A DNA stretch of 64,000 bases from Methylocella tundrae (lineage in GTDB: Bacteria > Pseudomonadota > Alphaproteobacteria > Rhizobiales > Beijerinckiaceae). Below the pieces are notes generated by a model. That model was not told the origin of the DNA. It did no database searches and saw nothing but the letters and a program-made list of their open reading frames with translations. The stretch lies in contig NZ_CP139089.1 of the NCBI RefSeq assembly GCF_038024855.1, positions 3,747,501 to 3,811,500 on the forward strand, written 5' to 3'. Within the stretch, counting starts at the first letter, position 1; each line of letters starts with the position of its first letter. Made by a program: the position numbers and the translations under genes. Of the stretch, positions 7,939 through 17,236 are shown piece after piece.

Positions 7939-8196
7939 TCATTTACAGACGTTGAACGTGTGATAGCCCATAAAATGGCCGTGTGCGTCAACGACCGGTC
8001 GGCTCGCCAAAGCGCAGCGGCTGTCGCCCGCGGGATTTGGATATCCTTCATTCTCCTGGGTGAGAATGGTCGCCCACCTCCTGCCATCAGTGGGGATAAT
8101 GCCGAAAGCCATGGCGTGCGGGGACGCTGCAGCGAAGGCGAGTTCAATCATGGCGACGGCGAAGCCGCCAGTGGTGATTTTGCGCAATCCAATCAT
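7939..8196 (-). CDS. Small secreted protein of unknown function
   Basis: An 85-residue protein, not recognised. It has an N-terminal hydrophobic leader (MIGLRKITTGGFAVAMIELAFAAA split around a Lys/Arg start) and a likely cleavage near A-M-A-F. The mature part is about 60 residues with two Cys, several His/Gly (DAHGHFMGYH) and an aromatic end (FNVCK). The start at 8196 is supported by GGAG 7 nt upstream; the frame stays open further up without a better start. It converges on the lanmodulin gene, across the hairpin at 7825. Coding status is likely, function open. Confidence 0.55.
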   Translation of the reverse strand: MIGLRKITTGGFAVAMIELAFAAASPHAMAFGIIPTDGRRWATILTQENEGYPNPAGDSRCALASRPVVDAHGHFMGYHTFNVCK

Positions 8197-8618
8197 AATT
8201 TTTCTCCTGTTCGCGACTCGCTTGAACACGGCAAAAAGGCGCGTGATTTCGGCGAGTTGGCATTTTTGGGCTATGGCCGAGAACACTAGTGCTGATCGGG
8301 ATGGGTTGGTTCCATCCGTTTCATGACCAATAGATAGGGCGGGAAATCCAATCTGTATAATTCATTGTTCTTCTGAAATTGATCGATTAATTGAATGATT
8401 TCCCGGGCGGCGCTGGCCGGTGTCGCTGACTTCGCGCCGGCGCGGAGCCGTCTTCCTCAAGCGGCAGCTCTCGCGGCGATCAGCGCCAGAGAAGAGCTGC
8501 CGTGATGCGCCTTGACAGAAGCCTTCTTTGTGTCTGGCCATTGTCAAACAGGCGATGCGCTCGAAAGAGCCTTGCGATATAAAGCGTCTATTCAAACGCG
8601 TGCGACATCGGAAGGCCC
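8197..8618. other. Intergenic region upstream of tal, with an inverted repeat
   Basis: No gene is supported in these 422 bp. A 9-bp inverted repeat, GGCAGCTCT (8463-8471) and AGAGCTGCC (8493-8501), encloses a 21-nt loop. TTGACA at 8512-8517 is a perfect -35 hexamer without a convincing -10 at 17 bp; TATAAA at 8578-8583, 35 bp before tal, could be a -10 box. The promoter of tal is presumably here. Confidence 0.4.
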
Positions 8619-9575
8619 ATGCCCTCAAAGCTCGATCAACTGAAAGCCATGACCACGGTTGTCGCCGATACCGGCGACATGGAGGCTGTGCGCGCCTTCG
8701 CGCCCGTGGACGCGACCACGAATCCAACCCTTATTCTGAAAGCCGCTCAGCTCGAGGCCTATGCGCCGCTGCTGTCCGAAGCGATCGTCTGGGGACGCAG
8801 CCACAATCATCTGACAAGCGAGGTGGCGGATCGGCTGGCGATCAATTTCGGAGAGGAGCTGACCAAAATCGTTCCGGGCCGGGTCTCGACGGAAGTCGAC
8901 GCGGACCTCTCGTTCGACATAGAAGGCACGGTGGCGAAGGCGCGGGAGATCATCGCCGAATATGAGAGGCGCGGCGTCGGGCGCGAGCGCATCCTCATCA
9001 AGATCGCCGCGACATGGGAGGGCGTCAGGGCGGCCGAGATCCTTCAGGCCGAAGGGATCGACTGCAACATGACCTTGATCTTCTCGCTGGCGCAGGCGGC
9101 CGCGTGCGCCGACGCAGGCGCATTCCTAATCTCGCCTTTCGTCGGCCGCATTCTCGACTGGCACGTCAAGACCGAAGGCAAGACCTATACGGCCGAAACC
9201 GATCCCGGCGTTCTCTCGGTCAAGCAGATTTATGCTTACTACAAAGCCTACGACGTCAAGACCGTCATCATGGGCGCTTCGTTCCGCAACAAGGGCGAGA
9301 TCGAAGCTTTGGCAGGATGCGACCGATTGACCATTTCGCCGCAATTGCTCGACGATCTCGCCAGGGACGACGGCGTCCTGGAGCGTCGCCTAGACCCTGC
9401 GAGCGCGGCTCATCGGGCGTCGGCGCGGCTCAATCTCGATGAGAAAACCTTCCGCTTTCTCTTGAACGAGGATGCTATGGCGACGGAAAAGCTCGCGGAG
9501 GGGATCAGGCTGTTCTCGCGTGATCTGCGGTCATTGCGCGAACTCGTGTCGCAGCGGCTCCTCGCCGTCGCCTGA
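8619..9575 (+). CDS. tal: Transaldolase
   Basis: A 318-residue class I aldolase of the pentose phosphate pathway, transferring a dihydroxyacetone unit between sugar phosphates in the cytoplasm. The Schiff-base lysine is K128 in [12 protein letters not shown]17 (VADTGD) is the catalytic acid, and [10 protein letters not shown] is the substrate-loop signature. Length matches the TalB subfamily (about 316). In methylotrophs it can serve sugar-phosphate rearrangement. It stands alone; a short hairpin (CCTGAGC-CT-GCTCAGG, 9571-9586) overlaps the stop codon. Confidence 0.96.
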   Translation: MPSKLDQLKAMTTVVADTGDMEAVRAFAPVDATTNPTLILKAAQLEAYAPLLSEAIVWGRSHNHLTSEVADRLAINFGEELTKIVPGRVSTEVDADLSFDIEGTVAKAREIIAEYERRGVGRERILIKIAATWEGVRAAEILQAEGIDCNMTLIFSLAQAAACADAGAFLISPFVGRILDWHVKTEGKTYTAETDPGVLSVKQIYAYYKAYDVKTVIMGASFRNKGEIEALAGCDRLTISPQLLDDLARDDGVLERRLDPASAAHRASARLNLDEKTFRFLLNEDAMATEKLAEGIRLFSRDLRSLRELVSQRLLAVA

Positions 9576-9711
9576 GCCTGCTCAGGCGATCAACGGGCGG
9601 CGATTCATTCGTAGCTTGAGATGAATCGCGGCCGGTCCTGTGGAAGCGTGCCTGCCTGAGCATTGCGCCGCTCGTCCTTGAAGACAGCCGCTCGGCGCTT
9701 CGCCCCGCCTT

Positions 9712-9729
9712 GCCAGACAGCGGTCTGGC
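9712..9729 (-). terminator. Hairpin downstream of rpmF
   Basis: GCCAGAC (9712-9718), loop AGCG, GTCTGGC (9723-9729): a 7-bp perfect stem 22 bp past the rpmF stop. It lacks a U tract on the minus strand, so the terminator role is inferred from position. Confidence 0.4.
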
Positions 9730-9751
9730 GCCGGCGCGGTAGAAAAGAAGC

Positions 9752-9940
9752 TTAAGCTTCTTTGTTTTTCGGCGTCAGAATCTGGCGGCCGCGATACATG
9801 CCGGTCTTGAGATCGACGTGGTGCGGACGGCGCAGCTCGCCGGAATCCTTGTCTTCCACATAGGTCGGGGCCGCGAGCGCATCGGCGGAGCGGCGGAAAC
9901 CGCGCTTCATGGGGGAGGTTTTGCGTTTCGGAACGGCCAT
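9752..9940 (-). CDS. rpmF: 50S ribosomal protein L32
   Basis: A 62-residue basic protein of the large ribosomal subunit with the standard N terminus [17 protein letters not shown] and the alphaproteobacterial body ([20 protein letters not shown]). It has no zinc-binding Cys pairs, as usual for L32 of this class. The length is normal. mtgA lies upstream on the same strand, 137 bp away; rpmF-mtgA adjacency is common in this order. Confidence 0.97.
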   Translation of the reverse strand: MAVPKRKTSPMKRGFRRSADALAAPTYVEDKDSGELRRPHHVDLKTGMYRGRQILTPKNKEA

Positions 9941-10077
9941 GGATCAGTCTCGATAAAGCTGTTAAGCGAACCTTGCGGCTCGACGTGAACTCAGGTGTGA
10001 ACGCGCCTCATACAATGAAAAAACCGCGCTGGCTATCTCAAATCGCCACGAGAGCGCCACTCGGTTCGATCCGGGCC

Positions 10078-10767
10078 TTAATTGACGCAGGCCGTGTCCG
10101 TGCTCCGGGTGCGGGCGATGATGGTCGCGGCGCGCCGGCTCAGCTGCCGGCTAGGACGCGCTGGGTCGCGCAGCCGGGGATTGGGCAGCGCGGAGGCGAG
10201 CAGGGCGGCCTGGCGGAGGTCAAGCCTGTCCGCGCTTTTCTGAAAATAGCGCTGCGCCGCCGCCTCGGCGCCGAAAATGCCGTCGCCCCATTCGGCGATG
10301 TTCAGATAAATTTCGAGCACGCGCCGCTTCGGCCAGACGAAATCAATGAGCAGCGCCAGCGGGATTTCGATGGCCTTGCGGATGGCCGAGCGCCAAGGCC
10401 ATAGAAACAGGTTCTTGGCCGTCTGCATCGTGATCGTCGAGGCGCCGCGCGAGGGCCCGTCCGCGTCGGCGTCGTCGATCACTTCCCGCAACGCCCCCCA
10501 ATCGACCCCGTGATGGCGACAGAACAACGCATCTTCCGACGCGATGACCGCCGCGCGCAAATTGGGCGATATCTGAGCAAGCGGAACATAGAGGCGCTGG
10601 ACCGGCTCGCCTTCAATCTCCCGCGCCAGCATCAGCGTCGACGTCGGCGTCACATATCGGTAGGCGAAGGCCAGCGCGACGACGCCAAGCGCGAACGCCA
10701 GAGCGAGCCGGGTGAGGATGATGAACAATTTGCCGACAAAACCAGCTCGGCTGAACCGCGACGCCAT
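10078..10767 (-). CDS. mtgA: Monofunctional peptidoglycan glycosyltransferase
   Basis: A 229-residue GT51 enzyme that polymerises lipid II glycan strands at the outer face of the inner membrane. One N-terminal membrane anchor (about 13-36) precedes the transglycosylase domain. The catalytic Glu is E78 in [17 protein letters not shown], and [16 protein letters not shown] and [13 protein letters not shown] are the classical motifs 2 and 4. There is no transpeptidase domain, so it is MtgA and not a class A PBP. It diverges from the polyprenyl synthase gene. Confidence 0.96.
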   Translation of the reverse strand: MASRFSRAGFVGKLFIILTRLALAFALGVVALAFAYRYVTPTSTLMLAREIEGEPVQRLYVPLAQISPNLRAAVIASEDALFCRHHGVDWGALREVIDDADADGPSRGASTITMQTAKNLFLWPWRSAIRKAIEIPLALLIDFVWPKRRVLEIYLNIAEWGDGIFGAEAAAQRYFQKSADRLDLRQAALLASALPNPRLRDPARPSRQLSRRAATIIARTRSTDTACVN

Positions 10768-10879
10768 GCGCGAGCCTTGACCGATCTTCTCCGATCGGGC
10801 AAGCCGAGCCTGAACTTTATTGGTTTGGCGCGATTGGTTTGGCGGGGTTCGCCCGGCCGGCGAGTGGGATGAAGCGACG

Positions 10880-11809
10880 ATGACTGAGGGCGCGGCGGCG
10901 GAATTCGAGACGCGGTTGAAGACAGTCGCGGAAGGCGCTGAGGATATTCTGGATCGCCTGCTTGGCGCGGCGACGCTTCCCGGCGAGATCGCAAGGCCCG
11001 CGCGTCTCCTCGACGCGATCCGCTATTCGACTCTTGGCGGCGGCAAGCGCCTGCGCCCCTTTCTGCTCGTCGAGACGGCGCGGCTGTTCGGAGTTGAGGG
11101 CGAGGGCGTTTTCCGCGCCGCCGCTGCGGTCGAGATGATCCATTGCTATTCGCTGGTTCACGACGATCTCCCGGCTCTTGATAATGACGATCTGCGACGT
11201 GGACGGCCGACGACGCACAAGGCTTATGATGAAGCGACCGCGATCCTCGTCGGCGACGGCCTTCTGACCTACGCCTTCGACGTGATCGCCGATCCCGCGA
11301 CCCATCAAGATGCGGCGATCCGCGCCGGGCTTGTGCTGGAGCTTGCCCGCGCCGCCGGCTTCGGCGGCATGATCGGCGGACAGGTGCTCGATCTCGAGGC
11401 CGAACAATCGCAAGCAGCGCATACAACGGAGGCCGTGATCAGGCTTCAATCCATGAAAACCGGCGCCCTTTTGCATTTTTCGGTGATCGCCGGCGCCATC
11501 ATCGGCAAGGCCGACGCGAGGGCGAGGGCCGCGCTTTCAGCCTATGGCCTCGCCCTCGGCGCGGCCTTTCAGGTTGCGGACGACATTCTCGACGTTGAAG
11601 CTGATGAGGCGGTGCTTGGCAAACGCGCCGGCAAGGACGCCGGGCGCAACAAGGCTACGCTTGTCGCGGCGCTCGGCCTTGAAGGCGCGCGTGAGCGGCG
11701 CGACAGACTTGCTGCCGAGGCAATCGCCGCGCTGGACTGCTTCTCGCAAGGCGCGGACGCTATGATCCTCAAAGAGGCGGCGCGCTTTGTCGCCCGGCGC
11801 GCCAGCTGA
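10880..11809 (+). CDS. ispA: Polyprenyl (farnesyl/geranylgeranyl) diphosphate synthase
   Basis: A 309-residue trans-prenyltransferase that condenses isopentenyl diphosphate with allylic diphosphates. The first Asp-rich motif is [10 protein letters not shown], the second [18 protein letters not shown] and [11 protein letters not shown] are conserved. Chain length control (C15 against C20) cannot be fixed from the sequence alone. The start at 10880 gives the family length; the frame extends to a TTG at 10820 without support. Supplies precursors for quinones and undecaprenyl carrier, and so links to ispG in this window. Confidence 0.92.
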   Translation: MTEGAAAEFETRLKTVAEGAEDILDRLLGAATLPGEIARPARLLDAIRYSTLGGGKRLRPFLLVETARLFGVEGEGVFRAAAAVEMIHCYSLVHDDLPALDNDDLRRGRPTTHKAYDEATAILVGDGLLTYAFDVIADPATHQDAAIRAGLVLELARAAGFGGMIGGQVLDLEAEQSQAAHTTEAVIRLQSMKTGALLHFSVIAGAIIGKADARARAALSAYGLALGAAFQVADDILDVEADEAVLGKRAGKDAGRNKATLVAALGLEGARERRDRLAAEAIAALDCFSQGADAMILKEAARFVARRAS

Positions 11810-11848
11810 AGGCTGTTAAGACGTCCGATGCTCAGGAAGAGGCGGGCC

Positions 11849-12529
11849 ATGGTGCGGATAGACTATCCCTATCTCACAGTCCGGGGCCATCCGCGCCTTT
11901 TCGCCGGCCTTGCGCTCGGCATATTGGTCACTTTTCTCCTTCCGGCCAATTTCCGGCTCGCGACACGGCTTTTGATCGCATGGAATATCGGCACATGGCT
12001 CTATTTTATTCTTTCGGCCGTGCTTGTCGTCACCTCTACCCCAGAATCCATGCGCCGGCGCGCCAAGGCCAGCGATGAGGGACGATTCCTCGTCCTCATT
12101 CTGACCAGTTTAGCCGCGATCGCTTCAATGGGGGCGATTGTGGCGCAGCTTGGCGCCACCAAGGATATGTCGGGGATGACCAAAAGCCTGCATGTCACGC
12201 TGGCGGCCGCGACCATCATCAGCGCCTGGACCTTCATCCATCTGACCTATGCACTGCATTATGCGCATGAATATTTCGACGAACTCGACGCCGAGCCGGG
12301 CAAGGAGCCGCATGAGGCGGGCGGCCTGAAGTTTCCGGGAACCGATGACCCCGATTACTTCGACTTCCTCTATTTTTCTTTCATTATCGGCGTCGCCTCG
12401 CAGACCGCGGACGTCGAAATCACGGCGAAGGAGATGCGCCGCGTGTCGCTGGTGCATTCCATTTTGTCGTTTTTCTTCAACAGCGCGGTGCTTGCGCTCA
12501 CGATCAACATTGCGGCGGGGCTCATCTGA
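11849..12529 (+). CDS. DUF1345 membrane protein
   Basis: A 226-residue integral membrane protein matching DUF1345. Five hydrophobic segments are visible, for example LFAGLALGILVTFLLP, NIGTWLYFILSAVLVV, LVLILTSLAAIASMGAI and FFNSAVLALTINIAAGL, together with the conserved acidic stretch DDPDYFDFLYFSFIIGVASQTADV. Function is unknown. AGGAAGAGG just before ATG 11849 favours this start over ATG 11828. It is 40 bp downstream of ispA on the same strand and could share its transcript. Confidence 0.88.
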   Translation: MVRIDYPYLTVRGHPRLFAGLALGILVTFLLPANFRLATRLLIAWNIGTWLYFILSAVLVVTSTPESMRRRAKASDEGRFLVLILTSLAAIASMGAIVAQLGATKDMSGMTKSLHVTLAAATIISAWTFIHLTYALHYAHEYFDELDAEPGKEPHEAGGLKFPGTDDPDYFDFLYFSFIIGVASQTADVEITAKEMRRVSLVHSILSFFFNSAVLALTINIAAGLI

Positions 12530-12560
12530 ACGACGGCGCGCTTCTGAAGCGCCTCATTCT

Positions 12561-14165
12561 TCAGGAGCCGCCAAAATGGTAGCCGATCTGCACGAACGCG
12601 CCATAGAGGCCGGATTTGAAATCCATTCTTTGGATCGTGGGCGAATTTGGAAACTGCGTATAGCCGGTTGGCGTGCGAAGCGACCAATAACGGCCGTCGA
12701 CGCCGATGCTTACGCGGTCGGTGACAAAATAGGATAGCGAGGCCTCGAGTTGAAGGCCGTCGCCTTTCCACCCCGTTTCGGTCATCGGATTGATATCGGG
12801 ACGCAGCCAATGATTGTCGACGCCGCCGAATTTTGTATAGGGCAGCCATGCCGCCTCGGCGGCGAGCTTGACGCGATCCGTTAGCATGACGTCGCCGGCG
12901 AGGCCGAGACGAATCGAGTTCCAATGTTCCGTTTCGCTCAATATGAGTTGGCCGGCGGGAATATTGTCCGATGGGGCGCATATCGGCGAACTCGCAACCT
13001 GAGCGCAGCCATAGGCGTTGAGCGCCTGCTGGTAGTAACTGTATCCGACGAAGCCGCCGATCTTCCAGCCCTCGCCGCGCAGCGCGCTATAGCCGAGATC
13101 AGCGACAGCGGAGAAATTGCTCCCTTTTTGCTGCTGCGAAAGTGTCCTCGAATAAGGCTCCGTAACCGGCGGATAGTCCTCGTCGGTCATATGGCTGCCG
13201 AACAGGCTGCCGCCGCCAAGAAATCCTTTCACGAACACGCCCGAGCTATGGTCGACGCGAGCGAAGCCCTCGATCGCCCCGGCGCTGAGATCATTCCACG
13301 CGAGGCGCGAGACCAGGGTCGGCGAGTACGCGAAGAGGTTTTTCTGGAAATAGCCGGTCGTTACGCCGAATCGGCCGCCGAACTCGCCAGTGACGTCGCC
13401 AAGTATCGGCAGCATGGGCGCGGATATCTCGGGCGCCTCGTCGTTGAACCGATAATTGAGGCCGAGCTTGAACAGTTGCACGCTGTGGCGAACGCTCACA
13501 TGCGAGACGTCGCCGTAATAGGGATCATAAAGGCCGATCTGTCCGGGCCCGAAGTCGTAATAGTCGAACTCGCCCTTGACCGACCAATGCGGCCATAAAG
13601 CGTATTCGACGCCGGCGCCGACGACCCAGCCAAAACGGGTCTGGCCGCCTGCTGGGCGAATGCCGTTGTGGTTTTCGACGAAGACAGGAACGGCGAAAGC
13701 CTCGTTGGCGATGGCGGCGCCCGCCTTGCCGAAGATCAACGCGCGTCCGACCGCATAGCCAGCGCGTCCGCTCACGTCGCCAAGCGCGCGGAGGTTTGAT
13801 TCGCAGGTCCAGCCCAAGCCATCCTGCGCGCCAAGAGCGCCGCCGCATATGGCGTGGCCAAAGAGATTTGAAGCTGCGCCCGAGCCCTCAAGGCCGGCGA
13901 CCCACGGGCCGACGGTGACATTGTAACCGATCTGTCCGCCGCCGAAGAGGCCGTTCTGGCCGGAGGAAGCCGGGTAGCGTGGCGTGCGCGCCGCAAGGAT
14001 GCCGCCCGGATCAGACCATTTGGTCTCGCCCGTCGCGACGCCCCAGTTCACGCCGCCATAAAAGCCCTGCCACAAAGCGGCCGGCGCCGCCTCGCCAGCC
14101 GATGACGGCGCCGGCGGCAATAATGACGATGCGGCGACTGCTGCGACGAGAAGCGCGCGATTCAT
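12561..14165 (-). CDS. Outer-membrane double barrel: Omp25-like domain plus omptin-like protease domain
   Basis: A 534-residue protein with a signal peptide (cleavage near residue 23, S-S-A-G). Residues about 30-240 form an Omp25/opacity-type barrel (GFYGGVNWG at the start, VEYALWPHWSVKGEFDYYDFG, LGLNYRF at the end). Residues about 255-534 resemble omptins: HMTDEDYPP carries D328 and D330 in the position of OmpT D83/D85, and GVDNHW carries D450 and H452 in the position of D210/H212, so both catalytic pairs appear intact. Omptins are surface aspartyl-type proteases of about 290 residues; the extra barrel is unusual. Omptin assignment is from motif recall, not a profile search. Confidence 0.7.
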   Translation of the reverse strand: MNRALLVAAVAASSLLPPAPSSAGEAAPAALWQGFYGGVNWGVATGETKWSDPGGILAARTPRYPASSGQNGLFGGGQIGYNVTVGPWVAGLEGSGAASNLFGHAICGGALGAQDGLGWTCESNLRALGDVSGRAGYAVGRALIFGKAGAAIANEAFAVPVFVENHNGIRPAGGQTRFGWVVGAGVEYALWPHWSVKGEFDYYDFGPGQIGLYDPYYGDVSHVSVRHSVQLFKLGLNYRFNDEAPEISAPMLPILGDVTGEFGGRFGVTTGYFQKNLFAYSPTLVSRLAWNDLSAGAIEGFARVDHSSGVFVKGFLGGGSLFGSHMTDEDYPPVTEPYSRTLSQQQKGSNFSAVADLGYSALRGEGWKIGGFVGYSYYQQALNAYGCAQVASSPICAPSDNIPAGQLILSETEHWNSIRLGLAGDVMLTDRVKLAAEAAWLPYTKFGGVDNHWLRPDINPMTETGWKGDGLQLEASLSYFVTDRVSIGVDGRYWSLRTPTGYTQFPNSPTIQRMDFKSGLYGAFVQIGYHFGGS

Positions 14166-14283
14166 GTATCACCCCCGATGATCCATGACGACAATCGCCA
14201 ACGATCAGCGCCGGCGCAATGGAAAACGCACGAGCGTCTCCCGCGCGTCTGCTCCAATCGACCAAGCCGCGATGTGTTCGAGT

Positions 14284-15600
14284 CTATTCCGCCGCGCTTT
14301 TCGCGCCGCCGAAGCGGCGTTCGATATAATTGTCGACGATCGTCTTGAACTCGGCCGCGATGCCTTCGCCGCGCAAGGTCATCGCCTTCTGGCCGTCGAT
14401 GAAAACCGGGGCGGTCGGCGTTTCGCCCGTGCCGGGTAGGGAGATGCCGATATCGGCGTGTTTCGATTCGCCGGGTCCGTTGACGATGCAGCCCATGACC
14501 GCGACGTTCAGCGTCTCGACCCCGGGATAACGGGTCTTCCAGAGGGGCATTTCATCGCGGATGTAGGTCTGGATGTCGCGCGCGAGTTCCTGGAATACGG
14601 TCGAGGTGGTGCGCCCGCAGCCGGGGCAGGCGGCGACCAGCGGCACGAAAGTGCGAAAACCCATGGTTTGCAGGATTTCCTGACCGACCTTCACCTCAAT
14701 CGTGCGGTCGCCGCCGGGCTCCGGCGTCAGCGAGACGCGGATCGTATCGCCAATGCCTTCCTGCAACAGAATCCCGAGGGCGGCGGAGGAGGCGACAATG
14801 CCTTTCGAGCCCATGCCGGCCTCGGTGAGGCCAAGGTGCAGCGTGTAGTCGCTGCGGCGGGCCAGCGTGCGATAGACGGCGATCAGCTGCTGTACGGCGG
14901 AGACCTTGGCCGAGAGGATAATTTTGTCTCGCGGCAGCCCGATTTCCTCAGCCCTCGCGGCGGAGAGCAACGCCGATTGCACCATCGCCTCGCGCATCAC
15001 CGCGTCGGCTGGGACGGGGGCGGCTGTTTTTGCGTTCTCATCCATCAGGGCGGTCAGAAGCTCCTGATCGAGCGAACCCCAATTGGCGCCGATACGCACC
15101 GCCTTGCCGTGCTTGATCGCCATTTCGACGATGGCGGAGAACTGGCGGTCCTTTTTGTCCTTGAAGCCGACATTGCCCGGATTGATGCGGTATTTGTCGA
15201 GCGCCTCGGCGCAGGCCGGATGGTCGGCGAGAAGCTTGTGGCCGATATAGTGGAAATCGCCGATGAGCGGGACATAGCAGCCCTGACGCGCGAGCTTGTC
15301 GCGAATATGCGGCACGGCGGCGGCCGCCTCGTCGCGATCGACCGTGATGCGCACGAGTTCGGAGCCGGCTCTCGCCAGCGCGGCCACCTGCGCGGCGGTC
15401 GCGTCAATGTCGGCCGTATCGGTGTTGGTCATCGACTGAACGACGATCGGAGCGCCGCCGCCGACCCGGACCGCCGCCGCGCCCGATCCGACCATGACGC
15501 TGACCGAGCGTCGGCGCGGCGCCGGTCCCGCCTCCTGCGCGTCAGCGTAGCGGGAGGAGGCCGATGCTGTTTCGAAGGGCGTTTCTTGAAGCAAGCTCAT
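14284..15600 (-). CDS. ispG: 4-hydroxy-3-methylbut-2-en-1-yl diphosphate synthase (IspG/GcpE)
   Basis: A 438-residue Fe4S4 enzyme of the MEP isoprenoid pathway, converting the cyclic diphosphate MEcPP to HMBPP. The N-terminal TIM-barrel part has [16 protein letters not shown] and [12 protein letters not shown]; the C-terminal part carries the cluster cysteines in ACPGCGR and [10 protein letters not shown]. About 60 residues longer than E. coli IspG, mostly an internal insert typical of alphaproteobacteria. The gene is flanked by zur and the omptin-like gene on the same strand with gaps of about 120-165 bp. Confidence 0.97.
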   Translation of the reverse strand: MSLLQETPFETASASSRYADAQEAGPAPRRRSVSVMVGSGAAAVRVGGGAPIVVQSMTNTDTADIDATAAQVAALARAGSELVRITVDRDEAAAAVPHIRDKLARQGCYVPLIGDFHYIGHKLLADHPACAEALDKYRINPGNVGFKDKKDRQFSAIVEMAIKHGKAVRIGANWGSLDQELLTALMDENAKTAAPVPADAVMREAMVQSALLSAARAEEIGLPRDKIILSAKVSAVQQLIAVYRTLARRSDYTLHLGLTEAGMGSKGIVASSAALGILLQEGIGDTIRVSLTPEPGGDRTIEVKVGQEILQTMGFRTFVPLVAACPGCGRTTSTVFQELARDIQTYIRDEMPLWKTRYPGVETLNVAVMGCIVNGPGESKHADIGISLPGTGETPTAPVFIDGQKAMTLRGEGIAAEFKTIVDNYIERRFGGAKSAAE

Positions 15601-15764
15601 GCGGGGCGGTTTCCCGAAGTTTTCGAAAGCGCCTCAAGGCGCGATCATCCGCCGGCGCGGCGCGATCCTAACCGACGGAGCCGCGACAGTCGTGGCCAAA
15701 AACGATTTTCGCGTCAAGTCGGCATATTGGCGCCCGGCGCGAGACGAAAGGCCGGACCTGGCTG

Positions 15765-16271
15765 CTAGGCCGCCGCGCAGGCCTGGCAAAGGCCCGTCAC
15801 TTCCATGACTTGTGCGCGCGGAAAGAAATGCGCCTCGCTGGTCAGCTCCGCGATACTGCCGCGCAGCGCGCCGGAATTGGCCTCGACCACTTCGCCGCAG
15901 ACGTCGCAGATTAGAAAGGCGATCGGCGCTTCGCGGGCGTGGCCGTGGCCGCAGGCGAGATAGGCGTTGCGCGAGGCCAGCCGGTGAACGAGGCTGTTTT
16001 CAAGCAGGAAATCCAGCGCGCGATAAATTGAAATCGGCGCCGGGCGTTTTCCGGTAAGATCCGCGACGCGGTCGATGAGATCATAGGCGCCGAGGGGGCG
16101 TCTCTCGCGCGCCAGAATTTCGAGGATGCGGCGCCGGCTCGGAGTCAAAGCGATGCCTTCCTGGCGGCACAGTGTCAGCGCCGCGTTCAAGGCGGTCTCG
16201 CCATCGGGCTTTTTCGAATGGTCATGATCCTGATGGTCGAGGCGGGGGGGCGATGCGCGCAAAATTGTCAT
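15765..16271 (-). CDS. zur: Zinc uptake regulator Zur (Fur family)
   Basis: A 168-residue Fur-family repressor. The winged-helix part (TPSRRRILEILARERRPLGAYDLIDRV, PISIYRALDFL) precedes metal-binding motifs: CGHGHAREAP, a CDVCG pair and a C-terminal CQAC pair holding the structural zinc. The short CGHGH sensor and the sequence character fit Zur rather than Fur or Irr. A His-rich stretch (HQDHDH) lies near the N terminus. The start is uncertain: ATG 16271 overlaps its own GGAG, while TTG 16262 has GGAG at 9 nt. No zinc transporter is adjacent. Confidence 0.88.
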   Translation of the reverse strand: MTILRASPPRLDHQDHDHSKKPDGETALNAALTLCRQEGIALTPSRRRILEILARERRPLGAYDLIDRVADLTGKRPAPISIYRALDFLLENSLVHRLASRNAYLACGHGHAREAPIAFLICDVCGEVVEANSGALRGSIAELTSEAHFFPRAQVMEVTGLCQACAAA

Positions 16272-16433
16272 CTCCGTAATATATCGCAATTATGCAGGTA
16301 AGGCGACCGGCTGCCCCCGGGGCGATTCCGCGCCGGAGCGCGCTTGGTAAGATCTTCGTCAACCCGGTAAAGATTTATTGTCAGCCCGGCAGTCCCGCCA
16401 GTCCATCCGCGCCCATTCACCACGGAGTTCATC

Positions 16434-17219
16434 ATGACCCTGCAAACGCGCAACGCCATCGTCACCGGTTCGACCAGCGGCATCGGGCTCGCCATGGCGC
16501 GCGCCTTCGCCAAGGAAGGCGCCAACGTCACGATCAACGGCCTTGGCGACGCGGCGGCGATCGAAGCCGAACGGGCGGCGATCGAGAAGGATTTCGGCGT
16601 CAAGGCGCGCTATTCGCCGGCGAACATGACGAAGCCCGAGGAAATTCGCGCGATGGTGACGGACGCCGAGAAAGCCTTCGGCAGCGTGGACATTCTGGTC
16701 AATAACGCAGGGATCCAGCATGTCGCGCCGATCGAGGAGTTTCCGATCGACACCTGGAACCTCATCATCGCGATCAATCTGTCCGCCGCCTTCCATGCGA
16801 TCGCCGCGGCGATTCCGGGCATGAAGGCGCGCAAATGGGGCCGCATCATCTCGACCGCCTCGGCCCATTCAAAAGTCGCCTCGCCCTTCAAATCGGCCTA
16901 TGTGAGCGCCAAGCACGGCATCGACGGCCTGACCAAGACGGCCGCGCTGGAGCTCGCCAAATTCGGAACCACGGTCAATTGCATCTCGCCCGGCTATGTC
17001 TGGACGCCGCTCGTCGAGAAACAGATCCCGGACACGATGGCGGCGCGCCATCTGACGCGCGAGCAAGTCATCAATGACGTGCTTTTGACGGCGCAGCCGA
17101 CCAAAGAATTCGTCACCGTCGAACAGGTCGCCGCGCTCGCGGTTTTCCTCACCTCCGATGCGGCCTGCCAGATCACTGGCGCCAATATCTCGATCGACGG
17201 CGGCTGGACGGCCGAATAA
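16434..17219 (+). CDS. bdhA: 3-hydroxybutyrate dehydrogenase (SDR)
   Basis: A 261-residue NAD-dependent short-chain dehydrogenase interconverting 3-hydroxybutyrate and acetoacetate, the last step of polyhydroxybutyrate breakdown. The coenzyme motif is TGSTSGIG, the active-site residues lie in STASAHS and YVSAKHG, and ITGANISIDGGWTAE is the family C terminus. NINLS-type motif and Gln/His residues in SAHSKV and QHVAP fit BDH subfamily. The patatin lipase starts 17 bp later, so they form an operon. Confidence 0.94.
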   Translation: MTLQTRNAIVTGSTSGIGLAMARAFAKEGANVTINGLGDAAAIEAERAAIEKDFGVKARYSPANMTKPEEIRAMVTDAEKAFGSVDILVNNAGIQHVAPIEEFPIDTWNLIIAINLSAAFHAIAAAIPGMKARKWGRIISTASAHSKVASPFKSAYVSAKHGIDGLTKTAALELAKFGTTVNCISPGYVWTPLVEKQIPDTMAARHLTREQVINDVLLTAQPTKEFVTVEQVAALAVFLTSDAACQITGANISIDGGWTAE

Positions 17220-17236
17220 GCTGAATCGAGGAAGCC

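Noticed and set aside
14458..15768. 436-codon plus-strand frame opposite ispG
   Set aside because: Antisense shadow of ispG; the translation is rich in Arg/Gly/Asp without motifs.
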